Shown: piece after piece, positions 1 to 12,834 of the stretch
Numbering within the stretch: the first letter of the stretch is position 1
Layout of the letters: each line of letters starts with the position of its first letter
Assembly (NCBI GenBank): GCA_958299035.1
Contig: CATQJL010000001.1
Coordinates: 11,135,817-11,199,816, forward strand
Reading direction: 5' to 3'
From: Cylicocyclus nassatus
Taxonomy: Eukaryota > Nematoda > Chromadorea > Rhabditida > Strongylidae
DNA length: 64,000 nt
Translations under genes and position numbers: made by a program
The notes under the pieces: model-generated
Databases searched by the model: none
Told to the model about the DNA's origin: nothing
What the model saw: only the letters and a program-made list of their open reading frames with translations

Positions 1-3000
1 TCAAGGAGTAAATGCCAGATATGAAAGGAGAGATGCTCACAGGCAATTACTTATCCCATCCTCTCATCCGAAGCACTTCCACTTCATGGGATATTTTCTT
101 CAGTTAGACTTGTACACTTGCCTTAACTGCGAGCTCTTATTGTACTTATCAAAACCACACCACAAGCGGTTGCATAAATTCTGATATACTCAAAGTCTAT
201 TGGAAACAGTGGCTCGACAAATTTGAACATCTTGGGATTTTGACATGGAGAGTTGCTTACCCCACTGCTTAGAAGTTTGCCCTTAAACTCATGCAGCTCG
301 TAGAACGCGATCTCCTTCTCACTGTTAGAGACAGAGTACCGAGGTTAATGTTGAAAGACTGCAGCAACTCTGAGTTCCATTTTTGGCAAAGACAATTTCA
401 TTCATTTACTCAATGAAGACTTGAAAAACACTCGTTTTCGCCATTTTTGTAGTTTCTAGCATGCACTTTTGGAACTGCGGGATAACGTTAGGTAAGCGGG
501 AATTCGTTAGGATGATTTGCCGAGCCACTGCTGTAACAACACTTTGTGCATGTTAGCCCATTACATTCTCTCTCCGTGACGATGCAAGATATGACTTGAG
601 AAGCATATTGCAGGAGTCTTTTAAACTTTGATTCAACTGGCTTGAAGGCTGAAAGGCGGGGCTTTGTGACCTTGTTAAGGCCGCTCGCGCTTACTACGCA
701 ATCTGCGTTTCTCCCGCGCGCTTGTTCTCTGGTCCTACCTATCCTTAATAGCCACGAAGCTTCGCCTTCCAGCCGCCAAACCATTTGAATCAAAGGTACA
801 AGAACATGTTTTTGAGTGAAATTGTATCCAAGCGCCTGGGATCATAGTGCAGTGTCATTGAACTGATAAATGATTGATTGGGTGATTTCGCTCTTCAATC
901 CACCTTAAAAGCGCAAAAATGGCAAAAACGAGCATTTTCTAAGACCCCTCATTTTGAATCTGGACGAGTGCACGGGTTCCGCCATGGTTAGAACCGCAGA
1001 CTCGTAGCGGGACCTCCATGGTTATAAGCTGGCATGCCTCCTCTAAAGGTGAGAGGGAAATCGCAAGCTTGTCCGAGCGCGTGAAAGAATGGCTTGCATG
1101 TAGGGTTTAGGGGCAGTTTTCTAGACAGGGGCAGCATGCCATGCGCTCGGACCTGCTTCAGTTCTCATGTTTGGGGTGCAAGCAACCTTACATATCAAAA
1201 TTTCGAGATGTTCTGTTTTGCTGAGCCACTGCCTTCAAAGCCCAGAATTTTGTTGGGACAGCTGCTTCACATAAAAGCAGATAAGGACGAAAGTCATGCA
1301 GCAGTCTAATAGCCATGTTAAAGAATGTTGGAACTGGCTCCCACTATGAGGCAACGTGACAACAGCCTTGAGTAGCATTAGATTTAAATCCGGATTTATT
1401 ATAACAGTCACCATCCGTATTACAAAATGCTCGTGTCCAAAGCCAAAATAACATGCAGAATGTAGACAGTTCTAAGCAATCAAGTAAATCAACCTCGAAG
1501 CATCATCTGCCGCATAAAATTATACGCAAATTCGGCGTGCTATAAAGACATCCGTCACAGCAAAGAAGTATCATAATTTGTCACACAACACCTGAGACAC
1601 GGTTTGCAGACAGTAACCGGTTTCGACCGCGATAAGCAAATGAGATTGTCGTCCTTGATACTAAATGCATAGCACTGTTAAAGCTCCAAAAAAACTTGAC
1701 TAATTTTTCAAATGGTTTTTGTGTTTCTCTGGTTACACTGGAAAATATCGTCATCATATGCGTGTATTAGGTTGTTGCGGAAGCTCTGTTCGAGTCGCAG
1801 ATTTTCTGCTCAAAAATGTTATAAATCTCTTAAAAAATAACATTTTTGCCCAAAATTTGTTGGATTAAGCGAGATTATCTTCATCAAAAGCACAGTATGA
1901 CATGTAAACAAATCAAGCGATAGAGAAGAGAAAATTTGGGGGATCTTGCAGCGTTCCTTCAAAACCTCCCATTTTGACGTACTTATGCTTCCATATAAGG
2001 AGATGCGGGCTACTTGGCCGCCACCATTAAGTAGCCTATACTTAAGAGATTCGTTTACGGCTAAAGACAATTCGAGCAATCTTTGCTGTACAAAAAAAAC
2101 ATTATTTGAGCTTTTCTCCGCGCGCGCAAATAGGTCTTGTAGTACTTGATTTTTTTGTTATCGCGAACGAAGAAAGCTAACTGGCTTATGGTCCCTGCTT
2201 GTTTTCGCTTTACCCTTTCATATGCATTACTCAGTGCACCACCATTTGCTGTACGTAGATTGTTGTTACTTTTCGAATAACTAGGTTTGTCTTCCACCTT
2301 TGAGAAAAAATTGAAAAAGTAAGAGATTAGCTTTGTTCTAAATATTACATATTCAATTTTACGAATACTGCGGGAATTCTCTTCATAGCAACTTTTCCTT
2401 GAGCATAACTGCATTTTGGTAGTTTGGCTTCGGATTGGACTCTTGTCATGAAGAAGATGTTCTGTCAAGCATTTGTGAGCAGTAGAAAGGGCAAGAAAAG
2501 TATATTCAAACTATGTTCATATTTCTGCAACAAGTACAAAACTCCAAGAAACTAACTGCGTTAAAACAAGGCAAGTACCAACCAGACAGAACTTTCCGAA
2601 CAACCTAGCATTATCCTCTTTCCAGTGTATGAGCTGTATCCTTTCGCCTCAAACGCTAAAACTTAGAAGCGTCACTGCGGTGCGTCGAGAAGGAGGGGTT
2701 CCTAGCACCTTTCCTCGCACCAACTTCGCACCAGCATTCCGCACCAGGAGGGTTCTAGCACCTCCGGGACTCGGAGGTCAGGACCCGCCCATTGCTCCTC
2801 CCATTTACTGGTCTCATTGTGAGGCGTGAAAGCAGCGAGAACGTAGATTCAGTTATTAAGGTAATAAGAGAAAAAAATGGAGAAAAAACCTAACATAGTT
2901 ATCATTTCTTAAGTGAGGCGGCTTGGAAACTTCTGCTATGCCATCCTTTTGAAAAAGAGCACATGAACATTACTTTAAGAAGAGAAAAATAACAGAGAAT

Positions 3001-4007
3001 TTTTTGAATGGAAAATGCGGTCATTCGCAATATTAGAGGATCTAGTGATAAATCGCACCTTACTGGTCATCTGGTTGAAGTAATTTAGCATCAGGAGCTT
3101 CAGAACCCAATTCCTTATCAACAATAGAAGGACCTATTTTGAAAGAAGTGCATCAAAGTTTCCGAACAAACACTTAACGCTTTATCCAACAGATGGGATA
3201 TCCAAACGCATGTTTTTTTATCGTCTGCCATCATAATATATTCGAAGAGTTTTTCATTCCGATTACTCTGATGATCAGTAAGGCCCAATTTATCATAAAA
3301 AAATTTTGTATTTCCTACAATCGATCTAATATAATAGATTACCAAACTTCGTCGCATGATCGCAGTTGACTAAGAGTTCCAAATACGACACTGAATTTAC
3401 AAGATATGGTAATTCGCTATCTTCTTAGATGATTTCAGAACTTGCGTAAAACAAACTAACTTCTCTGTTATATACCATGATTGGAAGAATCATAACTTCT
3501 GCTTAATTTAAATTGATGCGATATGTTTCACAAACTTAGTCAGGCGCGAGCACTTAAACGTTTAAGGAAGCGTCAATCTATCCGAAAACATGAGTAAAAC
3601 ATAACTCCAAATGCTGCAATTCACCTGCGGATTCTGAACCTTTTGAAACCTAGAATTTTTTTTTGTTTCTCGATTTCAGTTTTATTATCCTCATATACAA
3701 TAAAGCATGTCTTACAGTGCGTGTACACAATTTAGAATGAGGGCAGCTAGAGGAAAGAGTGATGGGCGGAGCCGCTCTTTGGCCCCGAGAAGGTGTGATG
3801 TCCTTCAAGGGATTTCTGGAGGTGCCAAGTACCCCTGCGAGGAAAAGCGGCTAGGCTTTCGGAACTCCTGCCACGCCGCCCGTCGAGAAGCGGACGTTTC
3901 TTCGCTTCTTCGCACGATCTGCCTCACCAAACGGCCGCGGCAATAGTCACATGCAGAGTCGTTGATGTGTCTGCCTCTGAAGGGTCACAATGTGGCCTAT
4001 TTTAGGG
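1..4007. other. No recognised gene
   Basis: AT-rich sequence with scattered short frames. One minus-strand frame near 490-660 contains a cysteine cluster (CNGLTCTKCC) that could be a small exon, but no partner was found. A GC-richer patch lies at 3720-3945 without identifiable content. Confidence 0.4.
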
Positions 4008-4430
4008 TGATCCAAAATGATGGGGTACCTTAGTTTAGTGATATGAAGAACCAGCAATTTGAACGCTTTTGTATAAAGTGAACTTCGCAGGTTGTCCTGA
4101 CATCACCTTGCACCTCCACCCACAGATCTTTGAGCTTCGAAAAAGTCAGACAGAGCTTTTTGAACGTCATCCGAATTTGTACTGATGTGCTTTGCAGCAC
4201 TTAGACATATGACACGTTAGTCGAGAGAGCTTTCCAAGCTTTTTTTTTTGACTGTATAGAATTTTTCCACTACTTCGTATCAAAGATATATTCAAAAGAA
4301 TGCGATGTTTGGCGCAGATGTTTAGGTAAATTATGTTTTGGTTCTTTCGTAAATGAGAAAGAAAGAGGTTAACTGCATATTTATAGATAGAGCGTAAAAA
4401 GCTATATCAAATAACACCTCATGGATGAGC
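4008..4430 (+). mobile_element. Degenerate TTAGGGTGA-type mariner fragment, copy A
   Basis: Begins TTAGGGTGATCCAAAATGAT and contains GAGCGTAAAAAGCTATATCA; alignable with 5620-6080 and with the left part of 38867-40299. The opposite end was not found. Confidence 0.5.
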
Positions 4431-4791
4431 TCATTCAACGCCTTGATGGGAAATAAATAATATGTCCCATATACCCAATGCCATATCTTCTGTTCTATAG
4501 CATTGAGAATACCAGGCTATCGTGATTTGATGACTCCTCTCACCCACCTCTGCGCAAATATCTTTGGTATTCTCATCTGTTTTACTGATGTGGTGCTGAT
4601 CAAAGTTCATAACTACTTGAAGTGATTAGCTTTAATTTTGAGAGCTTGAAAATGACGCCACTGACAGTGCCCATCTACAGACCTCGATCAGAAGGTTTTG
4701 TTATGACATTTGCCATACCACTTTCAATTATATTTTGCGTTTGAGAAAACTGCGTGCAAGAAAAAGGTTGATTTTTGATACTTATAATATA

Positions 4792-5095
4792 CTAGTTAAC
4801 CTACCCGGCTCCGCCCTGCCCTGTCATTATTATATTCGTAATCAGCATGCTCGATTACCCCCTGTGCCAACCCCCAGTCCCGTAGCTCAAATTTTGCAAA
4901 AAATCGATAAAATCGATATTGATCGATGACGAAAAGTAGCCTATGACACCCGCCGGGGCCCGAAGTGTATGTGTGCTAAGTTTGGTCCGGATCGGTTCAG
5001 AAATGGAGTTTTCTGTTCGGAACATACGTACACACAGACATACATACATACATACAGACAGACAGACAAACAGACATTCAGCTTTATATATAAGA
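4792..5095 (-). mobile_element. Non-autonomous Helitron-like element, copy 1
   Basis: Read on the minus strand it starts TCTTATATATAAAGCTGAAT after an A, carries a short CTGT-type microsatellite and the TTTTATCGATTTTTTGCAAA block, and ends in CTAG before a T. The 5' TC, 3' CTRR and A|T insertion are the Helitron hallmarks. It has 304 bp and no Rep/helicase. Confidence 0.75.
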
Positions 5096-5175
5096 TTTAA
5101 TGTGGTTTCCGTATAACCGCAAAGCAAATTGCTGATGCTTAACGATATATGGAGTTAGAAGCATTAGGGTTGGGC

Positions 5176-5249
5176 CGGAGTACGCGGCGTACGCTCCTAT
5201 GATAAAACATACCAGCGTACGCTGCGTACGTCACATACGCACGTACTCC
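5176..5249. repeat. Short GTACGC-rich palindrome
   Basis: CGGAGTACG at 5176 mirrors CGTACTCCG at 5241-5249, with further GCGTACGC repeats between them. Likely a hairpin next to the GC-rich MITE. Confidence 0.45.
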
Positions 5250-5269
5250 GCGCACTCTGGCTTAACCCT

Positions 5270-5581
5270 TAGAAGGCACCGCCCACCCAGATTCTCCACT
5301 TCCATGTTTTGGCCGTTTCGGGCTTTCACGTCCCTGATTCCGCCAAGCCGCAAACCGGTTTTCCGGAACGCTGATTGGATGGGCGCGCGAGAATGGGCGG
5401 GCATTACTGAAGGGAGCGATACCGACTTGAGGTCCACATGCCTCTTCGCTATTCCAAAGCGATTTGCTTCCGAAGCGACATTTTGCTCCGCGAATTGGGC
5501 ATTGGCTTGATAGGGGGTCCTACTATCGTAAGCTGCCAGAAGATCAAGACATCTAACTTAGGATGGGCGGGTGCCTTCAGT
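5270..5581. mobile_element. GC-rich MITE with GAAGGCACC ends
   Basis: Left TAGAAGGCACCGCCCACCC and right complement TACTGAAGGCACCCGCCCAT form inverted ends of about 20 bp around a 312-bp, GC-rich body in an AT-rich setting. Flanked by TA. The body has no recognisable gene. Confidence 0.55.
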
Positions 5582-5619
5582 ATAGAGAGTGAGATTTGTA
5601 ACTTCTTCTTATACTATTG

Positions 5620-6080
5620 GGTGACTCAAAGTAATGGAGCACCTTAATTTTTCGAACATTTTTAAAGGTTTCTTTCTGATCACTCATGAAGTACCAGCAA
5701 TTTTGATGTTTTTGTATACGCTTCGCATATTATCCTGGCCGCACCTTGCAGTCGCATCCACAATCCTTCAAGCGGCACTTCGAAGAAGTCAGAAAGACCT
5801 TTTAACCGCCATCCAAATTTGTGCTGCTGTACCCCAAGAACCCTAGATATGCGACAAACCATTCGGGCTTTCCAAGCTCTTTCCAATAATCTCTACATGT
5901 GCAGAAATTTGGTGAAAGAGGCAGATTATTCAAGAAAGTGCGTCATTTAAGCAGATTTTTAAGCTAATGTTTGGCCCACAATCTTCAAACAAATAAAAAA
6001 GGTCGAAGTAAGTTGCATACACATATAGAACGAAAAAAGCTCTATTAGATGCTGGCCGTCTAAGGCGAACTTGTTCGGCA
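5620..6080 (+). mobile_element. Degenerate TTAGGGTGA-type mariner fragment, copy B
   Basis: Begins TTGGGTGACTCAAAGTAATG and shares GTACCAGCAATTTTGATG, CATCCAAATTTGTGCTG and GAACGAAAAAAGCTCTAT with copy A. The right terminus is absent. Confidence 0.5.
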
Positions 6081-6397
6081 ACCGATGAGGGAGCATGGCG
6101 AGGAAAGGGGAAAAGGGTCAAAAATTATAACGCTGTAAATTGAACATTGACAGAGATGTCATTTTGTCAAAAAACAGTGCGATTGCATGGTAAATTCTAA
6201 AACCTTTTACATTTAAAGTTAGTTATGTTGCTATTGAAATGTATGTTACATAAATCATATTTCTTCGTCATTTCTTCGTTTGTAATGGTTTTATTTTCCA
6301 TGGTATACTACATAAGGGCGTGATGATTGAATAATCGTTGAAAGAACTGAATTTGTGAACTGTCGAGAGCATAGCAACATAAGCATCGTAATTACAT

Positions 6398-6849
6398 TTT
6401 TATATGCATTATGTACCCCTCAAACATTCTCAACTCAGTTGAACAGCTTTTGCACCATTGCTCGAACATGATCTTGCAACGCAACCTTCAAAGCACCATG
6501 TTTCTTTGCGCAAAGTGATAAACAACCGACTCAATCGTAGTGCACAATTAACGATCACACCAGATTCGGTAGATGAACAGAATAAGGTTAATAAAGACAA
6601 GGTACAAACTACGAATGATTTTGAGAACTTTATGGGATTGAACATCAATGGATACATTTTTATATGCACTACGTAATTCTCAAATATCCTCAACTCAATC
6701 GAACAGCTTCACTACTGCTCGAACACGGTCTTGCAACGCGATCTTCGAAGCACCACCATGACATCAAATTCAGTAAATAAACGGAATAAGGCTGATAAAG
6801 AGAATGTACAAAATACGAAAGATTTTGAAAAGGTTATGGGACTGAACGG
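6398..6849. repeat. Diverged tandem duplication of about 259 bp
   Basis: Two units (starting near 6401 and 6660) share TTATATGCA, GAACAGC, GCTCGAACA, CTTGCAACGC, GAATAAGG and GATTTTGA blocks in order. Each unit keeps a different open frame, so neither is likely coding. Confidence 0.6.
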
Positions 6850-8264
6850 TGCGCGGCATTTTTCTTAGAATCTCAAAACACCGTGAAGTCGAAAATGACT
6901 TTTGTTTGTTTTTGTTTGTTTTTGCAAAGCAAAAGTTTGCAAAAAGTTTGCAAAGCACAGATAAAGCACAACTACATGTGTGTATAGGGAAATAACAAAG
7001 TATGGAGGTACATGGAAAAGTTATATAAATAAAGAATATGCCCAACTTTTTTTTCAAACTGAGTATGAATTGTCAACCTAATGCCACCCTAGAAGTGCCA
7101 AAACTTGCACTAAGATTTTTATTGATCCTTGCCTAATTATGTTAATTTACGCTCAACGTTCACCCCTAGTGGGGAGAAAACTTGGCGAAACTCTACCTCT
7201 TTGTTTGGACCCAAAGAAGAAATAGCAATAGACCGCCCTAAGTCGGAAACGGATCAAGATTTACGCTTGTGCGAATTTCGAATGGTGGTGCAACCCCACG
7301 CCACCGTACAGAAGCTAACATCTCCCCCCCCCCCCCGGTACTCTCGACGCAATGTTACCTACACCAGTTCTGTATCTGCCCCCCCCCCCCCACCCCATCA
7401 TTCCCTGTTTTGCAGCCTGAGACTTTAGTAGTTTTGTTGGGCACTCTGAACGCGACAGCGTGTGCAGCAAAGATACCGTGATGCACAGTATATGTAACTT
7501 CAGACCCGTAGGCTCAGACCTTCAGATGGAGCGCGCTCCGATTTAAGACCTTTGCAGTTGACGCGTTCAAGGTAAAAAGTAAAGTTGTAAAATTTGAAAA
7601 TGGCAAAGACTTATTCGTTTCTCAGCTGCTAATTTGCCGACCTCGTGCCGGGTCCCAGGAGGCTTCAAATTACCCAAGATCTTTCAGCAATTTTTCTCTG
7701 ATCAAAGAAATAATTGATAGATTGCGTTGCAAAGAGCACGTCAGTTCTCATCGCTACTCAATAACGACTTCATACATGAAGCCTTTGAAAATGTATATGC
7801 TAGACTACAAAGAAGCCAGCATGCAGGAAGTCTAGCTGGAATATTAAGAAAATGTTAACTTCGATGAACTACAGAACATAAAAATGAGAAAATTACTGCA
7901 TTTGTTCGGGTTAAACGTCCATTTATCTCGATCCAGCATGCCATTTTGCGTGTGTTTCCGAGCTCAATAACTCAACATGGAAATGCATTTGCAGTGAATA
8001 ACTAGTCATCTAGCATGACATTATGGTCCAAAGAAACATTTTATCTTATTGCAAGTATTTCAATGTATATCTTCGGGCTAAATAAGATGTGCACACAAAA
8101 AAGAAACATACAAGTTTTAGGATTTTTGAGGAGAAAAAGTGTAAGCGGATGGTTTACCAATAAGTGAGGTTTCCTATGACAAGATCGCTGAACCCCTCAA
8201 AATGCTTTCACTTCAAACCTTTTCCGCTTTCTCGCCAACCTACAGTGGTATCGGTGGGATCCGG
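6850..8264. other. No recognised gene; two poly-C tracts
   Basis: Poly-C runs near 7323-7336 and 7380-7392 lengthen random proline-rich frames. Nothing else is supported. Confidence 0.5.
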
Positions 8265-9408
8265 CCAAATTTGCGGGATTTAATTATAACTTCTTTTAAA
8301 GCAACTTTTATTTGGAGGCTCTGCAAAAAGATTTGGCTCCAGCTTGATGAGACGAATCTTTTATTAGGTTGGAAAGAAAGTTTTCGGACATTCTCAGACT
8401 GAAACTGCTATTTCTCAAAATCTATTGCTTGTACACCCGTGAGAGATACCATTCGATAGAGCAAAGTAAGCTCTACAAGATGGTATGCAAAAGTTCGCAC
8501 CAGCTTCGACCCACCGTAAGTATGCACCCAAAATCTGAGTCGTACTGAAATTCAAAAAATCGCGAAAAATACGTATCTTTGTTCAAAAAATCCTACGGAT
8601 CTCCAACTTGCTCACAAAAATTGCGCACCACATCAGACACTCACATCTACCGTTCCTGTATTTTTTCTTCATCTAAGAATCGAGAAAACAAGGATTTTCA
8701 TGCTTTACAAAAACGAAGCTACGCTGTTCCCACACGTGCAGCTGCATAGCACATTTCCTTAGAAGTGTAACTGTAAATTCTTAGCTTTCCGCAAGCCCTA
8801 GTCTTTAAGAAATATTGATTTTAGCATGGAACACCCAAGTGAGGAGAACTCAATTCGGTAATTTTCGAAAACTAGGGCTTGTAGAAAGCTGAAACTTTAC
8901 GGTTATACTTCTAAGGGAGTGTGCTATGCAGTTGCACGTTTGGGAACAGCGTAGCTTGTTTTCGTACAAGCATGAAAATCCTTGTTTTCTCGATTCTTAG
9001 ATGAAGAAAAAATACAGGAACGGTAGATGTGAGTGTCTGATGTGGTGCGCAATTTTTGTGAGCAAGTTGGAGATCCGTAGGATTTTTTGAACAAAGATAC
9101 GTATTTTTCGCGATTTTTTGAATTTCAGTACGACTCAGATTTTGGGTGCATACTTACGGTGGGTCGAAGCTGGTGCGAACTTTTGCATACCATCTTGTAG
9201 AGCTTACTTTGCTCTATCGAATGGTATCTCTCACGGGTGTACAAGCAATAGATTTTGAGAAATAGCAGTTTCAGTCTGAGAATGTCCGAAAACTTTCTTT
9301 CCAACCTAATAAAGGATTCGTCTCATCAAGCTGGAGCCAAATCTTTTTGCAGAGCCTCCAAATAAAAGTTGCTTTAAAAGAAGTTATAATTAAATCCCGC
9401 AAATTTGG
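8265..9408. repeat. Palindrome (97-bp arms) with a mariner inserted at its exact centre
   Basis: Arms 8265-8361 and 9312-9408 are near-perfect inverted copies (outer ends CCAAATTTGCGGG and CCCGCAAATTTGG). Removing the mariner at 8364-9309 and one TA restores a palindrome centred on TTTTAAA. The sequence just left of the arm (GGTGGGATCCGG) has no mirror on the right, so the right end is cut at 9408/9409. Related sequence forms the centre of the next palindrome (10204-10400). Confidence 0.85.
8364..9309. mobile_element. Foldback mariner-like MITE (TTAGGTTGGAAAGAAAG ends)
   Basis: Inverted ends TTAGGTTGGAAAGAAAGTTT with TA duplication on both sides, 946 bp. The arms fold back for more than 400 bp (for example GATAGAGCAAAGTAAGCTC on the left, complement on the right). 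It has no transposase. It is related to the element at 58132-58629 and to the fragment at 15346-15735. Confidence 0.85.
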
Positions 9409-11198
9409 AGATACGGCGCCTAAACATTCATAGCTGTTGCGGTCATTTTATGACCCATAATTTTCTTCTGAGGAAGTCAGTAGCCGAAGCTTTGCTCAAA
9501 TTTGTAAGCGTAGAGCTAGGACATTTATTAGCAGTTTTTGCAAAAACATCCAGCTGTTTAGTATGCAGAAAATCAGAAAGTTCTATATTCCGGACTTTGA
9601 GGCACACTGAAAATTGTTGAAAAAACTGAGAAATTTTAAATTTCAATTTTTTATTTTTCCCAAATTTTTTTGTCCGAATTCTTTTTACTGTATTTTGTAC
9701 TACTGGCTTGCGGCTCTAAGATAAACTACTTATCATTCATACTTAGAAACTCTGAAGGAAGCTATGAATTGTCAAAAACAAGGTACCCGCAGAAAAACTT
9801 TTTTGGTCTTTTAGTCCGTATTTCTCTTCTCGTTTATGGTTTGAGTATAAATAAGTATGCGCTGTGTTGCGAAAGCTGCTGCTTCTGGGGGTATTTACCG
9901 CATTCAGAAAGGATCTTTTAGAAAGTTATAGCACATCAAAGTGAGAATTCGCAAATCGGCCATTCCTTTTGCATCAACCTAATATTTTAAAATTCAAAAG
10001 GTGAAATGTATCTATAAAGGTTCGGATTAGGTGTGCATGCACCAGATTTTTTTATCTTTAGGTACTCCCTTCTCACCTTAATACTAGGGTTCAAAGACTT
10101 TAGCCCCCCCCCTTCCCCCGTGATTATGTCGCGTCCTCAGCCCAGCCGAGTTTTATTTCTGCTTTTTATTGGGGTTTCAAACTATACTTCAGATGAACGT
10201 TGTGTCGGTGAAATTCGGCCAAAATTGCGGGATTTGCGGGATTTACTCATAACAACTTTTTCTGAAACAGCTCATTTGAAATTTGTAAGACAATTTGGCT
10301 TTAACGCCAAATTGTCTTACAAATTTCAAATGAGCTGTTTCAGAAAAGTTGTTATGAGTAAACCCCGCAAATTCCGCAATTTTGGCCGAATTTCACCGAC
10401 ACAACGTTCATCTGAAGTATAGTTTGAAACCCCAATAAAAAGCAGAAATAAAACTCGGCTGGGCTGAGGACGCGACATAATCACGGGGGAAGGGGGGGGG
10501 GCTAAAGTCTTTGAACCCTAGTATTAAGGTGAGAAGGGAGTACCTAAAGATAAAAAAATCTGGTGCGTGCACACCTAATCCGAACCTTTATAGATACATT
10601 TCACCTTTTGAATTTTAAAATATTAGGTTGATGCAAAAGGAATGGCCGATTTGCGAATTCTCACTTTGATGTGCTATAACTTTCTAAAAGATCCTTTCTG
10701 AATGCGGTAAATACCCCCAGAAGCAGCAGCTTTCGCAACACAGCGCATACTTATTTATACTCAAACCATAAACGAGAAGAGAAATACGGACTAAAAGACC
10801 AAAAAAGTTTTTCTGCGGGTACCTTGTTTTTGACAATTCATAGCTTCCTTCAGAGTTTCTAAGTATGAATGATAAGTAGTTTATCTTAGAGCCGCAAGCC
10901 AGTAGTACAAAATACAGTAAAAAGAATTCGGACAAAAAAATTTGGGAAAAATAAAAAATTGAAATTTAAAATTTCTCAGTTTTTTCAACAATTTTCAGTG
11001 TGCCTCAAAGTCCGGAATATAGAATTTTCTGATTTTCTGCATACTGAACAGCTGGATGTTTTTGCAAAAACTGCTAATAAATGTCCTAGCTCTACGCTTG
11101 CAAAATTGAGCAAAGCTTCGGCGACTGACTTCCTCAGAAGAAAATTATGGGTCATAAAATGACCGCAACAGCTATGAATGTTTAGGCGCCGTATCTCA
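9409..11198. repeat. 1.79-kb inverted duplication with near-identical arms
   Basis: Arms 9409-10299 and 10306-11198 are inverted copies around a 6-base spacer. Translation of 9670-9921 and of the complement of 10684-10935 gives the same 83 residues, and only a handful of differences are seen elsewhere. The right arm continues naturally into a mariner that ends at 11534, while the left arm stops abruptly inside the same mariner, at 9409. So this is a duplicated genomic segment, not a transposon defined by its own ends. Confidence 0.85.
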
Positions 11199-11534
11199 GT
11201 CTGGATAACCTTAAAGAATACAGTTAAGTATGCGTAACGTAGACAATTTCTATTACATACAATAGCTAAATTTTCGAAGAAATCCCCTTGATACGCGCTT
11301 GAATTCTGGCCGGAAAAGTGAATGCAATAAAATTCTGAATTTGGATGCGGTTATTTGAAGCTCAGTAACTTTATAAGAGATGATGATGGAAGCCCGTTTC
11401 AAACACCGTTAGACAGAGCAGAAAAACGCCTTCGCGACAATATGCTATATCCATTGTAAAGAAGACGTATTGATGGAAAAAAGTTGCCCTGAAAAAAGCT
11501 TGAAAAATCGGCCATTTCTTTCGCACCAACCTAA
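10623..11534. mobile_element. Mariner-like element, TTAGGTTGATGCAAAAGG ends
   Basis: Left end TTAGGTTGATGCAAAAGGAA and right end complement TTAGGTTGGTGCGAAAGAAA, followed by shared GGCCGATT; TA on both sides; 912 bp; no transposase. Its first 576 bp are also present in inverted form at 9409-9982, with the break inside the element. Confidence 0.75.
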
Positions 11535-12202
11535 TAGCTTCTTTTGGTATTCAAGGTTCTTCAAAATCTTGGCAAGTCCACCTGTCGTGGCACGCACGTA
11601 GTGCAACGAAGTTCGCAGCATGCCTACACGATAACCTTCTTTTACCTTGACAGATGTGCAGCTGATAGAGCAAGATTTTGTCTACATATTTTCAGAGAAT
11701 TTTTTGCAATGTTTAGAAATAGAGATATTGGAATTTTTGAGTAAGGGCATGTGTACGTCGCATATTGGGAATTTGGCTGCAATTGCGCGAAGGAAAGCGG
11801 AAAATCATCGCGCAAAGAATGTAATGTTCTCTGGAACGAATTTCGTTAGAGTCTTATTTGAAAGACGTATGCGAAGAATATACCCGTAATCTCAGTGCTT
11901 TGCGCACGATACCTATCAAATTTGTTCCTTTCCGCGAGAAAAGCTCCTTAAACGCAATACTAAAACGTGATAGCGCAAAGCCTCCTTTACATCATGTACA
12001 GTTGTGAAATATTAACACCGTCTCCAGTTAAAGCATAAAATGTGAACACTAAAATTCTGATTTTTTGGCTTTGCAAAGATATAGTCTAATGATTCCAGTC
12101 CTTACAAAAACACATGGCAACTATTCTCAGCTGGGTCACGTGTATTTAGTAGACAACGATCACATAGAGGCATCATATGGCGATAATTCGAACTAAAAAC
12201 AT

Positions 12203-12834
12203 AACTACTCAGACAATTGCATCGAAAAGTTCGCGACCTCAAAGCGTGCTACATGGGGCGCCCGGCCCTTGAAATTTCAGCCGCGCACGCCGCGGCCCAT
12301 GTATATTTTACCGAGAATGCCGCGGCCAAAGAATTGTATAGAGCTTATCGGGAGAGTCGCGGCCCAATCACTTCACTCGGCGTGCCGCGGGCCTTATCAA
12401 AGGCCGCACTTCTTGCACGCTGTAGCTTGAGGCGCAACCCGCGTGGGGTACGCCGCAGCGATGGGGCTATCCTGAATGTTTGCGGGGGTGGTTATCGCTT
12501 CTCGGGTTGGATTGTGTGACAGTTGAGTTTATATGCTCACCGAAACAAACTTAGCAATCGGTTGAGTGTTGTCGACGGCAGTAGATGATGTCCACAAATG
12601 AGCTACAAGTTGCTCAATTTGTACTTAGTCGTTTTCATGAAAGACAGGCCGAAATTCTTTCACTCTTCCTAGGCCTCACAAGCATGCTAATCGGGTCGAC
12701 CATCGGGCGCTTACAGGATGCGCCGCGGTCACTTACCGGGTCCAATATCGGTTTATACCGGGCAGCTCGCGGCATGGATGATTGGTGGTCGAGCAAGCAC
12801 CCGCGAACTTCCCGATGCAATTGTCTGAGTAGTT
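12203..12834. mobile_element. MITE with ACTACTCAGACAATTGCATCG ends, GC-rich body
   Basis: Inverted termini of about 32 bp (ACTACTCAGACAATTGCATC and complement CGATGCAATTGTCTGAGTAGT) bound 632 bp. The interior is unusually GC-rich, with repeated GCCGCGG. Target duplication not clear; no protein recognised. Confidence 0.6.

Noticed and set aside
5199..5510. GC-rich frames as a conserved exon
   Set aside because: They lie mostly within a MITE with paired GAAGGCACC ends and overlap on both strands.
9670..10935. Duplicated 83-residue gene pair
   Set aside because: The identical frames are mirror copies inside a large inverted duplication and lack splice sites or family signature.
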